In this document: one piece after another, positions 10,595 to 24,302 of the stretch
Layout: each line of letters begins with the position of its first letter
Position numbering within the stretch: position 1 is the stretch's first letter
Source of the DNA: Actinomycetes bacterium
Lineage (GTDB): Bacteria > Actinomycetota > Acidimicrobiia > Acidimicrobiales > Bog-793
Length of the DNA stretch: 48,309 bases
Direction: 5' to 3'
Assembly: GCA_021796545.1 (NCBI GenBank)
Contig: JAKABX010000004.1
Span: 1 to 48,309 of the forward strand
Made by a program: the position numbers and the translations under genes
The notes under the pieces: model-generated
What the model was told of the DNA's origin: nothing
The model's database searches: none
What the model saw: only the letters and a program-made list of their open reading frames with translations

Positions 10595-11305
10595 TCAGGC
10601 CCGGTCGCGCAGCGCCTCGGCGACCTGCGCGCACAGCGACGCGGCCGCCGCCTCGGGGTCGGGGGCCTGCAGCACGGCGCGCCCGCAGACGAGCAGGTCA
10701 GCGCCGGCCGCCAGGGCCTGGGCCGGGGTCGCGACGCGGGCCTGGTCGTGCGCGGGCGCGCCGGCGAGCCGGATGCCCGGGACGACGCTCAGCAGCCCGG
10801 GTGCCGCAGCCCTCACGACGGCGAGGTCGGGCGCTGCGCAGACGACGCCGGCACATCGCGCGGCCTCCGCAAGACGCGCCCGCTCGGTGAGCAGCGCGAC
10901 CGGCGCCTGTGCCTCGCTCGTGAGCACGGTGACCCCGAGAGCGCGCGGCGGCGCCACGCCGGCCTCGGCGGCGCCCGCGGCGAGACCTTCGACGCCCGCC
11001 CGCAGCATCGCGGCGCCCCCGGCGGTGTGCAGGGTCACCAGCGCGACACCCTCCCGGCCGATGACCCGGGCCGCCCGTTCGACGGTGGTCGGGATGTCGT
11101 GGAGCTTCAGGTCCGCGAAGAGCGCGAAGCCGGCAGCGCCGAGAACGGCGAAGGCCTGCGGCCCCGCGGCGGCGAACAGCTCGAGGCCGACCTTGACCGT
11201 CGCGAAGAACGGCGCCAGCGCCGTCGCCGCGGCCGTCGCGCGGCCCAGGTCGTCGTCGTCGAGCGCGAGCACGAGCCGGGCGCGCGCCTCCCCGAGCTCA
11301 CCCAC
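10595..11305 (-). CDS. pyrF: Orotidine-5'-phosphate decarboxylase
   Basis: LVLALDDDDLGRA...VKVGLELFAAAG...LFADLKLHDIPTTVERAARVIGREGVALVTLHTAGG...VVPGIR. Confidence 0.93.
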   Translation of the reverse strand: MGELGEARARLVLALDDDDLGRATAAATALAPFFATVKVGLELFAAAGPQAFAVLGAAGFALFADLKLHDIPTTVERAARVIGREGVALVTLHTAGGAAMLRAGVEGLAAGAAEAGVAPPRALGVTVLTSEAQAPVALLTERARLAEAARCAGVVCAAPDLAVVRAAAPGLLSVVPGIRLAGAPAHDQARVATPAQALAAGADLLVCGRAVLQAPDPEAAAASLCAQVAEALRDRA

Positions 11306-12244
11306 GGCCGTCCCCCGGCGCGCCGTGCGCGGCGGAGACGAGCTCCCGGACCGCGCTGACGCCGTGCGCGGCGCACCAGGAGACGAGCTCGTCACGGACG
11401 CGTAGCGCCGCACGGGGCTCCGCGAGGGTCGCCGTGCCGACCTGGACGGCGTCCGCACCGGCGAGGAGGAGCTCGACGGCGTCCTCGCCCGTCTCGACCC
11501 CGCCGACGCCCCAGATCCCCGCCCCGGGGTAGGCGGCGCGGCAGTCGTAGACGGCGCGCACGGCGAGCGCGTGGAGCGGGGCTCCCGAGACCCCGCCGCC
11601 GCCTGCACCGAGGGCGGGGCGGCGGGTTGCGAGGTCGATCGCCATGCCGGCCAGCGTGTTGAGAAGGACGAGGGACTCCGCACCGGCCTCGAGCGCGGCG
11701 CCGGCCACTGCGACGAGGGCGGGCGTGCCCGCCGAGAGCTTCACCGAAAGCGGCAGGCCGCAGACCGCCGCCGCCCCCACCGCCGCCGCGGTCGCCTCGG
11801 GTGAGTGGGCGAACATCGCGCCGCCCCGTTCGAGGTTGGGGCAGGAGACGTTGACCTCGACCCCGACGACGCAGTCGGGAAGCTCGCGCAGCAGCTCTCC
11901 GGCGCGGCCGAACTCGGCGACGCTGCGCCCCCAGATGCTCACGACGACGCGCGCCCCGCTGCGGACGAGCGCGTCGAGGTGCTCGCGGCGCCAGGCCAAG
12001 ATGCCCGGTCCCTGCAGCCCCACGCTGTTCAGCATCCCGGCCCGCAGCGGCCAGACCCGCGGTGCGGGGTTCCCGGGCCAGGGGTCGGCCGCGAGCGACT
12101 TCACGACGTGCGCGCCGAGGGCGCCGAGGTCCAGGTAGGCGGCGAGCTCGGCGCCGTGTCCGGCCGTGCCGGCCGCCGTCGCCACCGGAGTGGCCAGCTC
12201 GAGCGAGCCGACCCGCGTCGTGAGGTCGACGCCACCGCCCGGGC

Positions 12245-12248
<4 letters not shown>
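11298..12248 (-). CDS. pyrD: Dihydroorotate dehydrogenase
   Basis: [25 protein letters not shown]...[12 protein letters not shown]...[14 protein letters not shown]...[13 protein letters not shown]...[29 protein letters not shown]. Confidence 0.93.
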
Positions 12249-15597
<3,349 letters not shown>

Positions 15598-15598
<1 letters not shown>

Positions 15599-16722
15599 CA
15601 GCGGCCCGCCGCCGTGACGAAGGATTTGTCGCCGTCCATCAGCGCCGCGAACTGCGCGAAGAGGTAGCGGGAGTCGTGGGGGCCGGGCGAGGCCTCCGGG
15701 TGGTACTGCACTGAGAACGCCCGCAGCGACAGCGCTGCGAACCCCTCGACGACGCCGTCGTTCAGGTTGACGTGGGTCACCTGTGCCCCCTCGATGGTCC
15801 CCGACTCGACGGCATAGCCATGGTTCTCGCTCGTCACCTCGACGGCGCCGGTCGCGAGGCGCTTGACCGGGTGGTTCCCGCCGTGGTGGCCGAAGGGGAG
15901 CTTGTAGGTCCGCCCCCCGAGTGCCGCGGCGAGCAGCTGGTGGCCAAGGCAGATCCCGAAGATCGGCACCTCCCCGAGCAGGGCCCGGATCTCGGCGACC
16001 TCGGCGCTCAGGGCCGCGGGATCTCCCGGGCCGTTGGAGAGGAAGACACCGTCCGGACGGCGCGCGAGGACCTCGCTCGCGGGGGTGAGCGCCGGCACGA
16101 CCTCCACCGCTGCGAAGGGGGCGAGGCCCCGGAGGATGTCGCGCTTGATGCCGAAGTCGTACGCGACGACACGACGGGGGCCGCCGGGCACGAGGTAGGC
16201 CTCGGCGGTCGTGACGTCCCCGACGAGGTCGCGCCCGACCGTTCCCGGCTCGGCGCGGGCGGCCTGGTGCACGAGCGCCTCGTCCGCGACGCCGATCGCG
16301 CCGCACATCGCACCGGCGTCGCGCAGGTGCCGGGTCAGCCGCCTCGTGTCGACGCCCGCGATCCCCCCCAGACCGTGGCGCGCGAGGTAGGACTCGAGAT
16401 CCCCCCCCGACCGCCAGCTGCTCGGCTGCGCCACGAGGTCGCGCACGATCGCCGCACGCACCTGCGGGCCGGCGCTCTCCTCGTCCGCGGCGCTCACGCC
16501 GTAGCTGCCGATGTGGGGGTAGGTGAAGGCGACGATCTGGCCGGCGTAGGAGGGGTCGGTCAGTACCTCCTGGTAGCCGGCCATCACCGTGTTGAACACG
16601 ACCTCGCCGGTCGCGATCGTCCCCGGGCGCTCGGCGAGCGCGCCGAACGCCTCGCCGGTGAAGGCAGTGCCGTCCTCGAGGACGAGCAGCGCCTCGGGGC
16701 GGACCCGTGGCCGGTCGGTCAT
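15598..16722 (-). CDS. carA: Carbamoyl-phosphate synthase small subunit
   Basis: [16 protein letters not shown]...[37 protein letters not shown]...[33 protein letters not shown]. Confidence 0.96.
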
Positions 16723-18050
16723 CTCTGCGCCTCTCCTGCGATCACGACGGGCTCGCCGCCGACGAGTGTGTGGCGGACCGCGCCGGTGAGCTCCCGGCCG
16801 CCGAAGGGGGTGTTGCGGCTCCGGCTCGCCCCGCTGGCCGGGTCGAAGACGCCGTGCGCCGCCGGGTCAAAGACGCAGATGTGTGCCGGCGCGCCGGGGA
16901 CGAGGGGTCCGCCGTGCCCCGCGCCGGTGAGCCCGGCGAGGCGGGCGGGCTGCCACGACAAGAGCGCGAACAGCCTCATGACGTCGAGGTGGCCCGGCAC
17001 GACGAGCGCGCCGTAGGCGACCGCGAGCGCCGTCTCGAGGCCGATCATCCCCGGCGGCGCCTCCTCGAAGGGGCGGTCCTTGTCCTCGGGCGGGTGGGGC
17101 GCGTGGTCGGTCGCGACCGCGTCGATGGTCCCCTCGGCGCAGGCGGCGGCGAGGGCGGCGAGGTCCGCGGGCGTCCGCAGCGGGGGGTTCACCTTGTAGA
17201 CCGGGTCGTAGGTGGCGACCTCGGCGTCGGTGAGGCTCAGGTGGTGCGGGGTCACCTCGCCGCTCACCGGGAGCCCCTCGGCGCGCGCGGCGGCGAGCAG
17301 GCGGACCGAACCCGCGGTCGACAGGTGCAGGAAGTGCATCGGCGCGCCCGTCTCGCGCACCAGCGCGAGGTCCCGCGCGAGCATCACCTCCTCGGCGAGG
17401 GCGCTCTGGCCCGGGATGCCGAGCCGGCTCGACCAGGCGCCCTCGTGCATATGGCCGCCGGCCGCGAGGCGTTCGTCCTCGCAGTGCTCGGCGCAGACGA
17501 TCCCGAGATCGCGCCCGTACTCGAGCGCGCGGCGCAGGACGCTTGGGTCCTGCACCCCGCGCCCGTCGTCGGTGAAGAGCCGGACGCCGAGCGCAGACAT
17601 CTCCGCGAAGGGCGACAGGTGCTCGCCCCGGCGTCCGAGCGTGATCGTGCCGGCGACGGCGACCTCGACGCACGCGTCCCTCCCGAGGGCGAGCACGTCC
17701 CGCACCACGGCGGCCGAGTCGATCGCCGGTTCGGTGTTCGGCATCGCGACGACGGCGCTGTAGCCGCCCCGGGCCGCGGCGCGCGCGCCGGTCTCAACGG
17801 TCTCGGCCGGCTCGTTGCCCGGCTCCCGCAGGTGCGCGTGCAGGTCCACGAGCCCGGGCGCGACGTAGCACCCGCCGGCGTCGAGGCGCAGCGCCCCGGC
17901 GGGCGCGGCGAGCCCCGGGCCGAGCGCGGCGACGACCCCGTCCTCGACCAGGACGTCGGCGCGCTGCACGCCGCCGGGTCCGACGACGGTCCCGCCCTCG
18001 ACGAGCACCGCCGGGCGCGGGCGCGTGCCGGATGTCCGCGAGCTCGTCAC
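16719..18050 (-). CDS. pyrC: Dihydroorotase
   Basis: [49 protein letters not shown]...; [32 protein letters not shown] start inferred from 4-bp overlap with pyrB. Confidence 0.94.
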   Translation of the reverse strand: MTSSRTSGTRPRPAVLVEGGTVVGPGGVQRADVLVEDGVVAALGPGLAAPAGALRLDAGGCYVAPGLVDLHAHLREPGNEPAETVETGARAAARGGYSAVVAMPNTEPAIDSAAVVRDVLALGRDACVEVAVAGTITLGRRGEHLSPFAEMSALGVRLFTDDGRGVQDPSVLRRALEYGRDLGIVCAEHCEDERLAAGGHMHEGAWSSRLGIPGQSALAEEVMLARDLALVRETGAPMHFLHLSTAGSVRLLAAARAEGLPVSGEVTPHHLSLTDAEVATYDPVYKVNPPLRTPADLAALAAACAEGTIDAVATDHAPHPPEDKDRPFEEAPPGMIGLETALAVAYGALVVPGHLDVMRLFALLSWQPARLAGLTGAGHGGPLVPGAPAHICVFDPAAHGVFDPASGASRSRNTPFGGRELTGAVRHTLVGGEPVVIAGEAQR

Positions 18051-19027
18051 GGGGCCGCCGCCGCCGTCCGGGTTGCGGCCTGATCCGGGCCGTTCAGCAG
18101 GTGGAAGAGCACCGCCATGCGCACAGCGACGCCGTTTCGCACCTGGCGGGTCACGCGCGAGCGCGGCGAGGACGCGACCGCGTCGTCGATCTCGACGCCG
18201 CGGTTCATCGGCCCGGGGTGCAGCACCACGGCCGACTCGGGAAGGCGCCGGGCACGCCCCGCCGTGAGGCCGAAGCGCGCCGAGTACTCGCGCAGCGAAG
18301 GGAGCAGTCCGGTGCGCATGCGCTCCAGCTGGAGGCGCAACACGTAGACGACGTCGAGCTCGCCGAGCAGGGCGTCGAGGTCTGCGCCGGCACTCTTCAC
18401 CGGCCAGCCCTCGAGCGAGGGCGGCAGCAGCGTCGCCGGACCGACGAGGTGGATCTCGGCGCCGAGGGCGCTCAGCGCGAGCACATCGGAGCGCGCGACC
18501 CGGCTGTGGCGGACGTCCCCGACGATCGCGACGCGCAGGCCCTCGAGGTCGTCGGCAGCAGCCCCTGCGGCCGCGCGCGCCTCGCGCAGGGTGAAGCAGT
18601 CGAGCAACGCCTGGGTCGGATGCTCGTGCTGGCCGTCGCCGGCGTTGACGACGTGCGCGCTGACATAGGAGGCGACCCGGGCGGGTGCGCCGGCGGCCGC
18701 GTGGCGGACCACCATGACGTCGACGCCCATCGCGTCGAGCGTCTCGGCGGTGTCGCGCAGGGACTCGCCCTTGCTGAGCGACGAGCCCGCGGTGCCGAAG
18801 CTCATCGTGTCGGCCGAGAGCCGCTTGGCGGCGGTCTCGAACGACAGGCGCGTCCGCGTGGAGGCCTCGAAGAAGACCGTCGCGACCGTCCGGCCGCGCA
18901 GCGTCGGCACCTTGGGGATCGGGCGCTCGGCGATCTCGGCGAAGGAGTCCGCGAGGCGGAGGACCTCGACGATCCCCGCCCGGCCGAGGTCGGCGACCGA
19001 GAGCAGGTGGCGGGGCGCGCCGCTCAC
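18047..19027 (-). CDS. pyrB: Aspartate carbamoyltransferase catalytic subunit
   Basis: [23 protein letters not shown]...[27 protein letters not shown]...[13 protein letters not shown]. Confidence 0.96.
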   Translation of the reverse strand: MSGAPRHLLSVADLGRAGIVEVLRLADSFAEIAERPIPKVPTLRGRTVATVFFEASTRTRLSFETAAKRLSADTMSFGTAGSSLSKGESLRDTAETLDAMGVDVMVVRHAAAGAPARVASYVSAHVVNAGDGQHEHPTQALLDCFTLREARAAAGAAADDLEGLRVAIVGDVRHSRVARSDVLALSALGAEIHLVGPATLLPPSLEGWPVKSAGADLDALLGELDVVYVLRLQLERMRTGLLPSLREYSARFGLTAGRARRLPESAVVLHPGPMNRGVEIDDAVASSPRSRVTRQVRNGVAVRMAVLFHLLNGPDQAATRTAAAAP

Positions 19028-19602
19028 GGGTCCCCCGCAGGCACGAGATCGCCGAGCGCGACGCCCTGCGCGCAGACCTCGACGACCTCGTCGCGGCGCG
19101 TCGGCAGGTTCTTGCCGACGAAGTCGGGGCGGATCGGCAGCTCCCGGTGGCCCCTGTCGACCAGCACCGCGAGCTGGACGGCGCGTGCCCGCCCGTAGTC
19201 GGCGAGCGCGTCGAGCGCCGCCCGCACCGTCCGGCCGGTGAACAGCACGTCGTCGACCAGGACGACGACGCGGTCGCGCAGATCAACGGGGATGTCCGTC
19301 GCCGCCTCGGGCTGCACCACGCGCAGCGCGAGGTCGTCGCGGTAGAGCGCGACATCGAGGACGCCGAGGGGGACGGCGCGTCCGTCGATCTCGCTCAGCA
19401 GCGCGGCCAGCCGCCGGGCAAGGGGGACGCCGCCGCTCTGGAGACCGACGACGACGAGCTGCGCGGTCCCGTGGTTGCGCTCGATGATCTCGTGCGCGAT
19501 GCGCACCAGCGCGCGGCGCAGGTCGTCGGCGTCCATGACGACGGAGCGGGAACGGAACATCCGCCCGTCCGCGCGCGCGCCGCGCCGCTCACCTGTCGCC
19601 AC
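19024..19602 (-). CDS. pyrR: Bifunctional pyr regulator / uracil phosphoribosyltransferase
   Basis: [23 protein letters not shown]...[17 protein letters not shown]...[23 protein letters not shown] (PRPP motif); first gene of the pyr operon. Confidence 0.94.
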   Translation of the reverse strand: MATGERRGARADGRMFRSRSVVMDADDLRRALVRIAHEIIERNHGTAQLVVVGLQSGGVPLARRLAALLSEIDGRAVPLGVLDVALYRDDLALRVVQPEAATDIPVDLRDRVVVLVDDVLFTGRTVRAALDALADYGRARAVQLAVLVDRGHRELPIRPDFVGKNLPTRRDEVVEVCAQGVALGDLVPAGDP

Positions 19603-19625
19603 CGGGACCCTCCGTCGTCCGTACG

Positions 19626-19639
19626 GGCCTCACGGGACC
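19626..19639 (-). promoter_or_regulatory. Putative PyrR-binding RNA loop in the pyr leader
   Basis: Minus strand GGTCCCGTGAGGCC compared with the Bacillus-type consensus ARUCCNGNGAGGYU (only first and last positions differ), inside ACGGG-TCCCGTGAGG-CCCGT. Confidence 0.7.
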
Positions 19640-19657
19640 CGTTTCACGTCCGGCGAC

Positions 19658-19663
19658 ACCTTA
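19658..19663 (-). promoter_or_regulatory. Putative -10 box (TAAGGT) for the pyr operon
   Basis: TANNNT about 19 nt upstream of the PyrR-like loop; would give a leader of about 50 nt. Confidence 0.35.
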
Positions 19664-19785
19664 CCGCCGACGCGCCCCAGGGGACACCGGCACCCCGGCG
19701 CACGGGCACGCTCGGCGCGGGTGGGACGCCGGGGACCCGCCGTGGCCCCGCACCCCGCGCCGGGCGCGGGCCCCCGGGTCCGCCC

Positions 19786-20259
19786 TCAGTCGCCGGCCGA
19801 CGCCGACGCGGCCGCGCTCACCTCGACGGCGCCTGCGCCCTTGGTGGTCCCGACCTCGATGCGGCGCGCCTTGGCGTGCTCGGCGACGGGGATCGCGACG
19901 TGCAGCACGCCGTCCTCGTAGCGCGCCTCGATCTTGGAGGTGTCGAGGTTCCGCCCGAGGAACAGCTGGCGCGAGAAGGACCCGAACAGCCTCTCGGAAG
20001 CGAGCGTCTCGACGTCACCGGACAGCTCGGGCGCCCGACGCTCGGCCTTCACGGTCAGCACGTTGTCCTCGACGGTGACCTCGACGTCCTCGGCGCGCAC
20101 GCCGGGCAGGTCGATCTGCACGAGGAACCGGTCGCCCTTGCGGTAGGCGTCGATCGGCATCGAGAGCGCGGACCCCATCGTGCTTCGCGCCGAGGGGCCC
20201 CACAGCTGCTGGAAAACGCGGTCGATGTCGCGGAACGGGTCGGTCCGGAGAAGTGCCAT
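19786..20259 (-). CDS. Hsp20/alpha-crystallin family small heat shock protein
   Basis: MALLRTDPFRDIDRVFQQLWG...DLPGVRAEDVEVTVEDNVLTVKAERR...FSRQLFLGRNLDTSKIEARYEDGVLHVAIPVAEHAKARRIEV. Confidence 0.95.
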   Translation of the reverse strand: MALLRTDPFRDIDRVFQQLWGPSARSTMGSALSMPIDAYRKGDRFLVQIDLPGVRAEDVEVTVEDNVLTVKAERRAPELSGDVETLASERLFGSFSRQLFLGRNLDTSKIEARYEDGVLHVAIPVAEHAKARRIEVGTTKGAGAVEVSAAASASAGD

Positions 20260-20341
20260 CAGGCCACCTCCTGTCCTGCGCCCGGGGATCGGCCCGGGCC
20301 CTTCCCTTTCGGTGGATCGAGCGTGCGGCTCACACACGAGA

Positions 20342-20368
20342 TTAGCACTCTCATAAGGAGAGTGCTAG
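20342..20368 (-). promoter_or_regulatory. CIRCE operator (HrcA site)
   Basis: TTAGCACTC-N9-GAGTGCTAG, one mismatch from the canonical TTAGCACTC-N9-GAGTGCTAA; upstream of hsp20. Confidence 0.92.
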
Positions 20369-21045
20369 CCGCCGGCGACGCCCCCCGCCTCGTCGAGCAG
20401 GTACGCCAGCGCCTCGAGCGCTCCGTCGACCTCCCGGTCCGGTGCGGGCAGGTGCCCGGGGAAGCGCCGGCCGCGGCGGACCCAGAGCGTCTCGAGCCCG
20501 GCGCCGTGGCCCCCGGCGACATCCGCCTCGGGCTGGTCACCCACCATCCAGCCCCGCCCGAGCTTTGACAGTGCCGTGCCGCAGCGCTCGGCGGCCGCGG
20601 CGAAGATCGCGCGGTCGGGCTTGGCCACCCCGAGGAGCTCGGAGATGCAGACCGCGTCGAAGCACCCCTCTAGCCCGGCGCGCACCAGCTTGTCGCACTG
20701 GCTCGGCGGGCCGTTGGTCACGAGCGCGACGCGAACGCCCGCCTCACGCAGGCGCGCGAGGCCGGAGGCGACCTCGGGCACGGGCGCGACGTGGCGCGGG
20801 TAGTCGATGCGGTAGGCGGCGACGAGCTCCTCGACGCCTTCTGCGAGCCCGAGACGCGCGCGCGCCGGTCCGAAGACCTCGGCGCGGGTCGCGAAACCGT
20901 CCCGGTCGAGCTCGACGAGCAGCTCGACGGCGGCCTGGTCGAGGCCGCGGCGTCCGGCGAACTCCCGCGCCCAGCTGAGGTAGGCCGCGCCGCGGTCGAT
21001 CAGGGTGTTGTCGAGGTCGAAGCAGGCGAGGCGCGCGCCGCCCAT
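20365..21045 (-). CDS. HAD family hydrolase
   Basis: LACFDLDNTLIDRGAAY...VALVTNGPPSQCDKLVRAGL...KPDRAIFAAAAERCG...WMVGDQPEADVAGGHGAGLETLWVRRG. Confidence 0.9.
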   Translation of the reverse strand: MGGARLACFDLDNTLIDRGAAYLSWAREFAGRRGLDQAAVELLVELDRDGFATRAEVFGPARARLGLAEGVEELVAAYRIDYPRHVAPVPEVASGLARLREAGVRVALVTNGPPSQCDKLVRAGLEGCFDAVCISELLGVAKPDRAIFAAAAERCGTALSKLGRGWMVGDQPEADVAGGHGAGLETLWVRRGRRFPGHLPAPDREVDGALEALAYLLDEAGGVAGG

Positions 21046-22157
21046 CAGCCGAGGTCGAGCGCCGCGCCCGTGTAGGTGATGGCGAGGGGCTCGATGACCA
21101 CCCGGCGCTCGCCCGCCTCGACGACGCCGGCGACGAGCGCGCGGTGGCCAAGGCGCGTGGCGATCGCGACCGTCTCCTCCCCGGCACCCGCGGCCACATA
21201 GCAGGCGAATCCCGCCCCCATGTTGAGCGTCGCGTAGGCCTCGGCGGGCTCGAGATCGGCGGCGCGGGCGAGGAAGTCGAGCACCTCGGGGACCTCGGGG
21301 AGGCGCTGGACGCGGTAGGTGAGCGCGCGGCGCGCGCGCTGGAGCTTGCGCCAGCCGTGGCCGGTGATGTGGCTCGCGTAGTGCAGCGGCACCCCCGCCG
21401 ACTGCAGGCCGGCGACCAGGCCCACGTAGCTGACGCTCGGGACCAAGAGCGCGTCGCCGAGCAGCGTGCCGCTCGGCAGGCGGTGCTCGAGGCGGTCGGG
21501 AAGGTGGCGGGCGACGCGGCGGGCGAGGGAGGCCCCGTTGGCGTGCAGCCCGCTCGAGGCGACGAGCACGATCTCGTCGCCCGGCTCGAGCGCGGAGCCG
21601 AGCAGGGGGGCGGCGCCCGGCGGAACGACGCCGAGCGCCGCACCCGCAAGGTCGACCTCGTTCGGGGCGACGAGCCCCGCGAGGGTCGGGGACTCCCCGC
21701 CCGCCCAGATCGCGCCGGCGTCCGCGCAGGCCTGCGCGAAGCCCTCCACGAGCGAGGCGTGGCGGCGCCCGTCGTACCACCCGGCTGCGCCGGTCGCGAA
21801 GTACGCGTTGACGAGCAGGGGCAGTGCGCCGACACAGACGAGGTCGTTGACGACCGCGGCGACCGTGTCGTAGCCGATGGCCGCGAAGCGGTCCGCGCCG
21901 GTCTGCTCCTCGAAGGCGCCGGCGAGCATGGACTTGGTCCCGAGGCACTCGAGCACGAAGCCGAAGCGCTGGGGGCCGACCTCGACCAGCTGGGCCGGCT
22001 CGCCCCGGGACTCCTCGACGAAGCGCGCACCCGCGACCAGTGCGGCCGAACCGGTCGCGCGCGCCGCCGCGAGCGCGGCGCGCTTTGCGGCGTCGAGCGT
22101 CGCGTAGTCGACGCCCGCGTCCCGGTAGGCGGCAGACTCCCCGCCCGGGGTGCTCAT
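21045..22157 (-). CDS. PurM-like (AIR synthase superfamily) protein, divergent
   Basis: SAAYRDAGVDYATLDAAKRAAL...IGYDTVAAVVNDLVCVGALPLLVNAYFATG...WAGGESPTLAGLV...EVDLAGAALGVV...GDEIVLVASSGLHANGASLARR. Confidence 0.85.
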   Translation of the reverse strand: MSTPGGESAAYRDAGVDYATLDAAKRAALAAARATGSAALVAGARFVEESRGEPAQLVEVGPQRFGFVLECLGTKSMLAGAFEEQTGADRFAAIGYDTVAAVVNDLVCVGALPLLVNAYFATGAAGWYDGRRHASLVEGFAQACADAGAIWAGGESPTLAGLVAPNEVDLAGAALGVVPPGAAPLLGSALEPGDEIVLVASSGLHANGASLARRVARHLPDRLEHRLPSGTLLGDALLVPSVSYVGLVAGLQSAGVPLHYASHITGHGWRKLQRARRALTYRVQRLPEVPEVLDFLARAADLEPAEAYATLNMGAGFACYVAAGAGEETVAIATRLGHRALVAGVVEAGERRVVIEPLAITYTGAALDLG

Positions 22158-22612
22158 GCGCCCCGCCGGGCCTCCGGCCGGCAAAGGGCCGCGATGCTCG
22201 AGAGGACCCCGTTCACGAAGCGCCCCGAGTCCTCGGTCGAGAACGCCTTTGCGAGTTCGACCGCCTCGTCGAGGATGACGGCGACGGGCACCTCGGACCG
22301 CTCGAGCAGCTCGTAGACCGCCAGGCGCAGCAGCTGGCGGTCGACCGCCGGCATCCGCTCCAGGCGCCAGCCGCTCGCCGCGTCGGCGATGAGGGCGTCG
22401 ATCTCCGACAGGCGCCGCCCGACGCCCGTGACGAGAGCGGCGGCGTAGCGGTCCGGCGCCACCGGCAGGTCGGCGAGGACCGCCGCCGGGCTCCGTCCCT
22501 TGACCTCGGCCTCATAGAGCAGGTCGAGCGCCCGCTCGCGCGCGCGGCGCCGGGCACCCGACGGCGCTTCGTCGCTCCCGGCCGGGGCGTCAGGCCCTCG
22601 TGAGGTACTCAC
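22154..22612 (-). CDS. nusB: Transcription antitermination factor NusB
   Basis: RARERALDLLYEAEVKG...LRLAVYELLERSEVPVAVILDEAVELAKAFSTEDSGRFVNGVLSSI. Confidence 0.94.
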   Translation of the reverse strand: MSTSRGPDAPAGSDEAPSGARRRARERALDLLYEAEVKGRSPAAVLADLPVAPDRYAAALVTGVGRRLSEIDALIADAASGWRLERMPAVDRQLLRLAVYELLERSEVPVAVILDEAVELAKAFSTEDSGRFVNGVLSSIAALCRPEARRGA

Positions 22613-23150
22613 CGGAACGGGTGTCGACCTTGATCCGGTCGCCCGGGTTGACGAAGAGGGGCACCTGGACGACGAGGCCGGTCTCCGTCGTCGCCGGCTT
22701 GCGGGCGCCCGAGACGCGGTCGCCCTGCAGCCCGGGCTCGGTCTCGGCGACGGTCAGCTCGACGGCCGCGGGCAGGTCGACGTCGACGACCTCGTTGCCG
22801 TACCACTGCAGGATCGCGGCGTCACCCTCCTTCAGGTAGGAGGGGGCCTGGCCGAGCGCGGCGCCGTCCACCGCGACCTGGTCGTAGGAGACGTTGTCCA
22901 TGAAGACGAAACGCTCGCCCTCGCGGTAGAGGAACTGCATCTCCTTCTTCTCGATCAGGGCCTGCTCGACCCGTTCGTCCGCTCGGAAGGTGCGCTCGAG
23001 CACGGCCTTCGTGCGCATGTTGCGCAGCTTGGTCCGCACGAAGGCCCCGCCCTTGCCGGGCTTGACGTGCTGGAACTCGATCACGGTGAACAGCCCTTCG
23101 GGAAGGTCGAGCGCCATGCCGTTCTTGAGGTCGTTGGTCGAGAGTGCCAT
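22590..23150 (-). CDS. efp: Translation elongation factor P
   Basis: MALSTNDLKNGMALDLPEGLFTVIEFQHVKPGKGGAFVRTKLRNMRTKAVLERTFRADERVEQALIEKKEMQFLYREG. Confidence 0.97.
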   Translation of the reverse strand: MALSTNDLKNGMALDLPEGLFTVIEFQHVKPGKGGAFVRTKLRNMRTKAVLERTFRADERVEQALIEKKEMQFLYREGERFVFMDNVSYDQVAVDGAALGQAPSYLKEGDAAILQWYGNEVVDVDLPAAVELTVAETEPGLQGDRVSGARKPATTETGLVVQVPLFVNPGDRIKVDTRSGEYLTRA

Positions 23151-24268
23151 CAGAGCGTGTAGTCCTTGGTCGACTTGGTGAGCAGGCGCGCGCCGCGGTC
23201 GGTCACGACCACGGTGTCCTCGATCCGGGCGCCGCCCCGGCCGGGCAGGTACACCCCGGGCTCGACGGTCACGACGCTGTCCGCGGGCAGGATATCAGCC
23301 GACTCCGCGGCGAGCCTCGGGGCCTCGTGGATTTCAAGGCCGACCCCGTGGCCCGTCGAGTGGGTGAACGCCTCGAGGTACCCCGCAGCCTCGAGCGACT
23401 CGCGACACGCCGCATCGACCGCCGCGGCGGCGGCGCCGGCGACGACCGCGCGCACCCCGGCGCGCTGGGCCGCGAGCACCGCCTCAACCACCGCATCGAG
23501 ACCGTCGGCCGGCTCGCCGACACAGAGGGTGCGCGTCATGTCGGAGTGGTAGCCGTCGACCGTGGCGCCGAAGTCGACGACGACGAGCTCGCCCCGGCCG
23601 ACAATCCGACCGCTCGGCCGGGCGTGCGGCAGGGCGGCGTTCGGCCCGGAGGCGACGATCGTCGCGAACGAGGGTGCCGACGCGCCGCGTCGCAGCATCT
23701 CGTGGTCGAGCTCGGCGGAGAAGGCCACCTCGCTGCAGCCGCTGAGAAGCATCTCCTTGGTCTGCGCGAGCGCCACGTCCGCGATCGCGCACGCCGCCTC
23801 GATGCGCGCGACCTCCCCCTCGTCCTTCACCATCCGCAGCGTCTCGACGAGCCCGGCCGTCGGCACGAGGACGATCCCCTCGAGGATGGACTGGAGTCGC
23901 CGGACCTCCGCCCAGCTCACCGCCGCGGCTTCGACGCCGAGGCGCCGCGCCGGACCGAGCCCGTGGCGCACCGCCTCCAGCTGGCTCGCCGCGAGCCCGA
24001 CATGGACCTCGGCGTCGACGCCCGCCGCCTCGAGTTCGAGGCGGGCCTGGTCGCGGTAACGGCCGTCGGTGCACAACAGCACGCCGGCTCCCCGCACGAG
24101 CAGCAGGGCCGCCGACCCGCTGAAGCCGGTCAGGTAGCGGATGTTCTCGAGACTGCTGACGAGCAGGGCGTCGCAGCCCGCCGGCTCGAGCGCGGCGACG
24201 AGGCGCGGGAGGCGGGCCGCCACCTCCATCGGTGGCAGGGAGTCGACAAGGGCCGGGGTGCCGGTCAT
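23150..24268 (-). CDS. M24 family Xaa-Pro aminopeptidase
   Basis: LLVSSLENIRYLTGFSGSAALLLV...VVVDFGATVDGYHSDMTRTLCVGEP...THSTGHGVGLEIHEAPRL...VVTVEPGVYLPGRGGARIEDTVVVTDRG. Confidence 0.94.
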   Translation of the reverse strand: MTGTPALVDSLPPMEVAARLPRLVAALEPAGCDALLVSSLENIRYLTGFSGSAALLLVRGAGVLLCTDGRYRDQARLELEAAGVDAEVHVGLAASQLEAVRHGLGPARRLGVEAAAVSWAEVRRLQSILEGIVLVPTAGLVETLRMVKDEGEVARIEAACAIADVALAQTKEMLLSGCSEVAFSAELDHEMLRRGASAPSFATIVASGPNAALPHARPSGRIVGRGELVVVDFGATVDGYHSDMTRTLCVGEPADGLDAVVEAVLAAQRAGVRAVVAGAAAAAVDAACRESLEAAGYLEAFTHSTGHGVGLEIHEAPRLAAESADILPADSVVTVEPGVYLPGRGGARIEDTVVVTDRGARLLTKSTKDYTL

Positions 24269-24274
24269 CTGTGC

Positions 24275-24280
24275 ACTGTA
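24275..24280 (-). promoter_or_regulatory. Putative -10 box (TACAGT) 6 nt upstream of the pepP-like ATG
   Basis: TANNNT placed for a leaderless transcript. Confidence 0.45.
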
Positions 24281-24302
24281 GGGACGCGGGCCACGGCGGC
24301 GC

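Noticed and set aside
19700-19780. GC-rich palindromes between pyrR leader and hsp20 stop as a terminator
   Set aside because: Many overlapping GC inverted repeats are expected at this composition; no single structure stands out and no U-tract.
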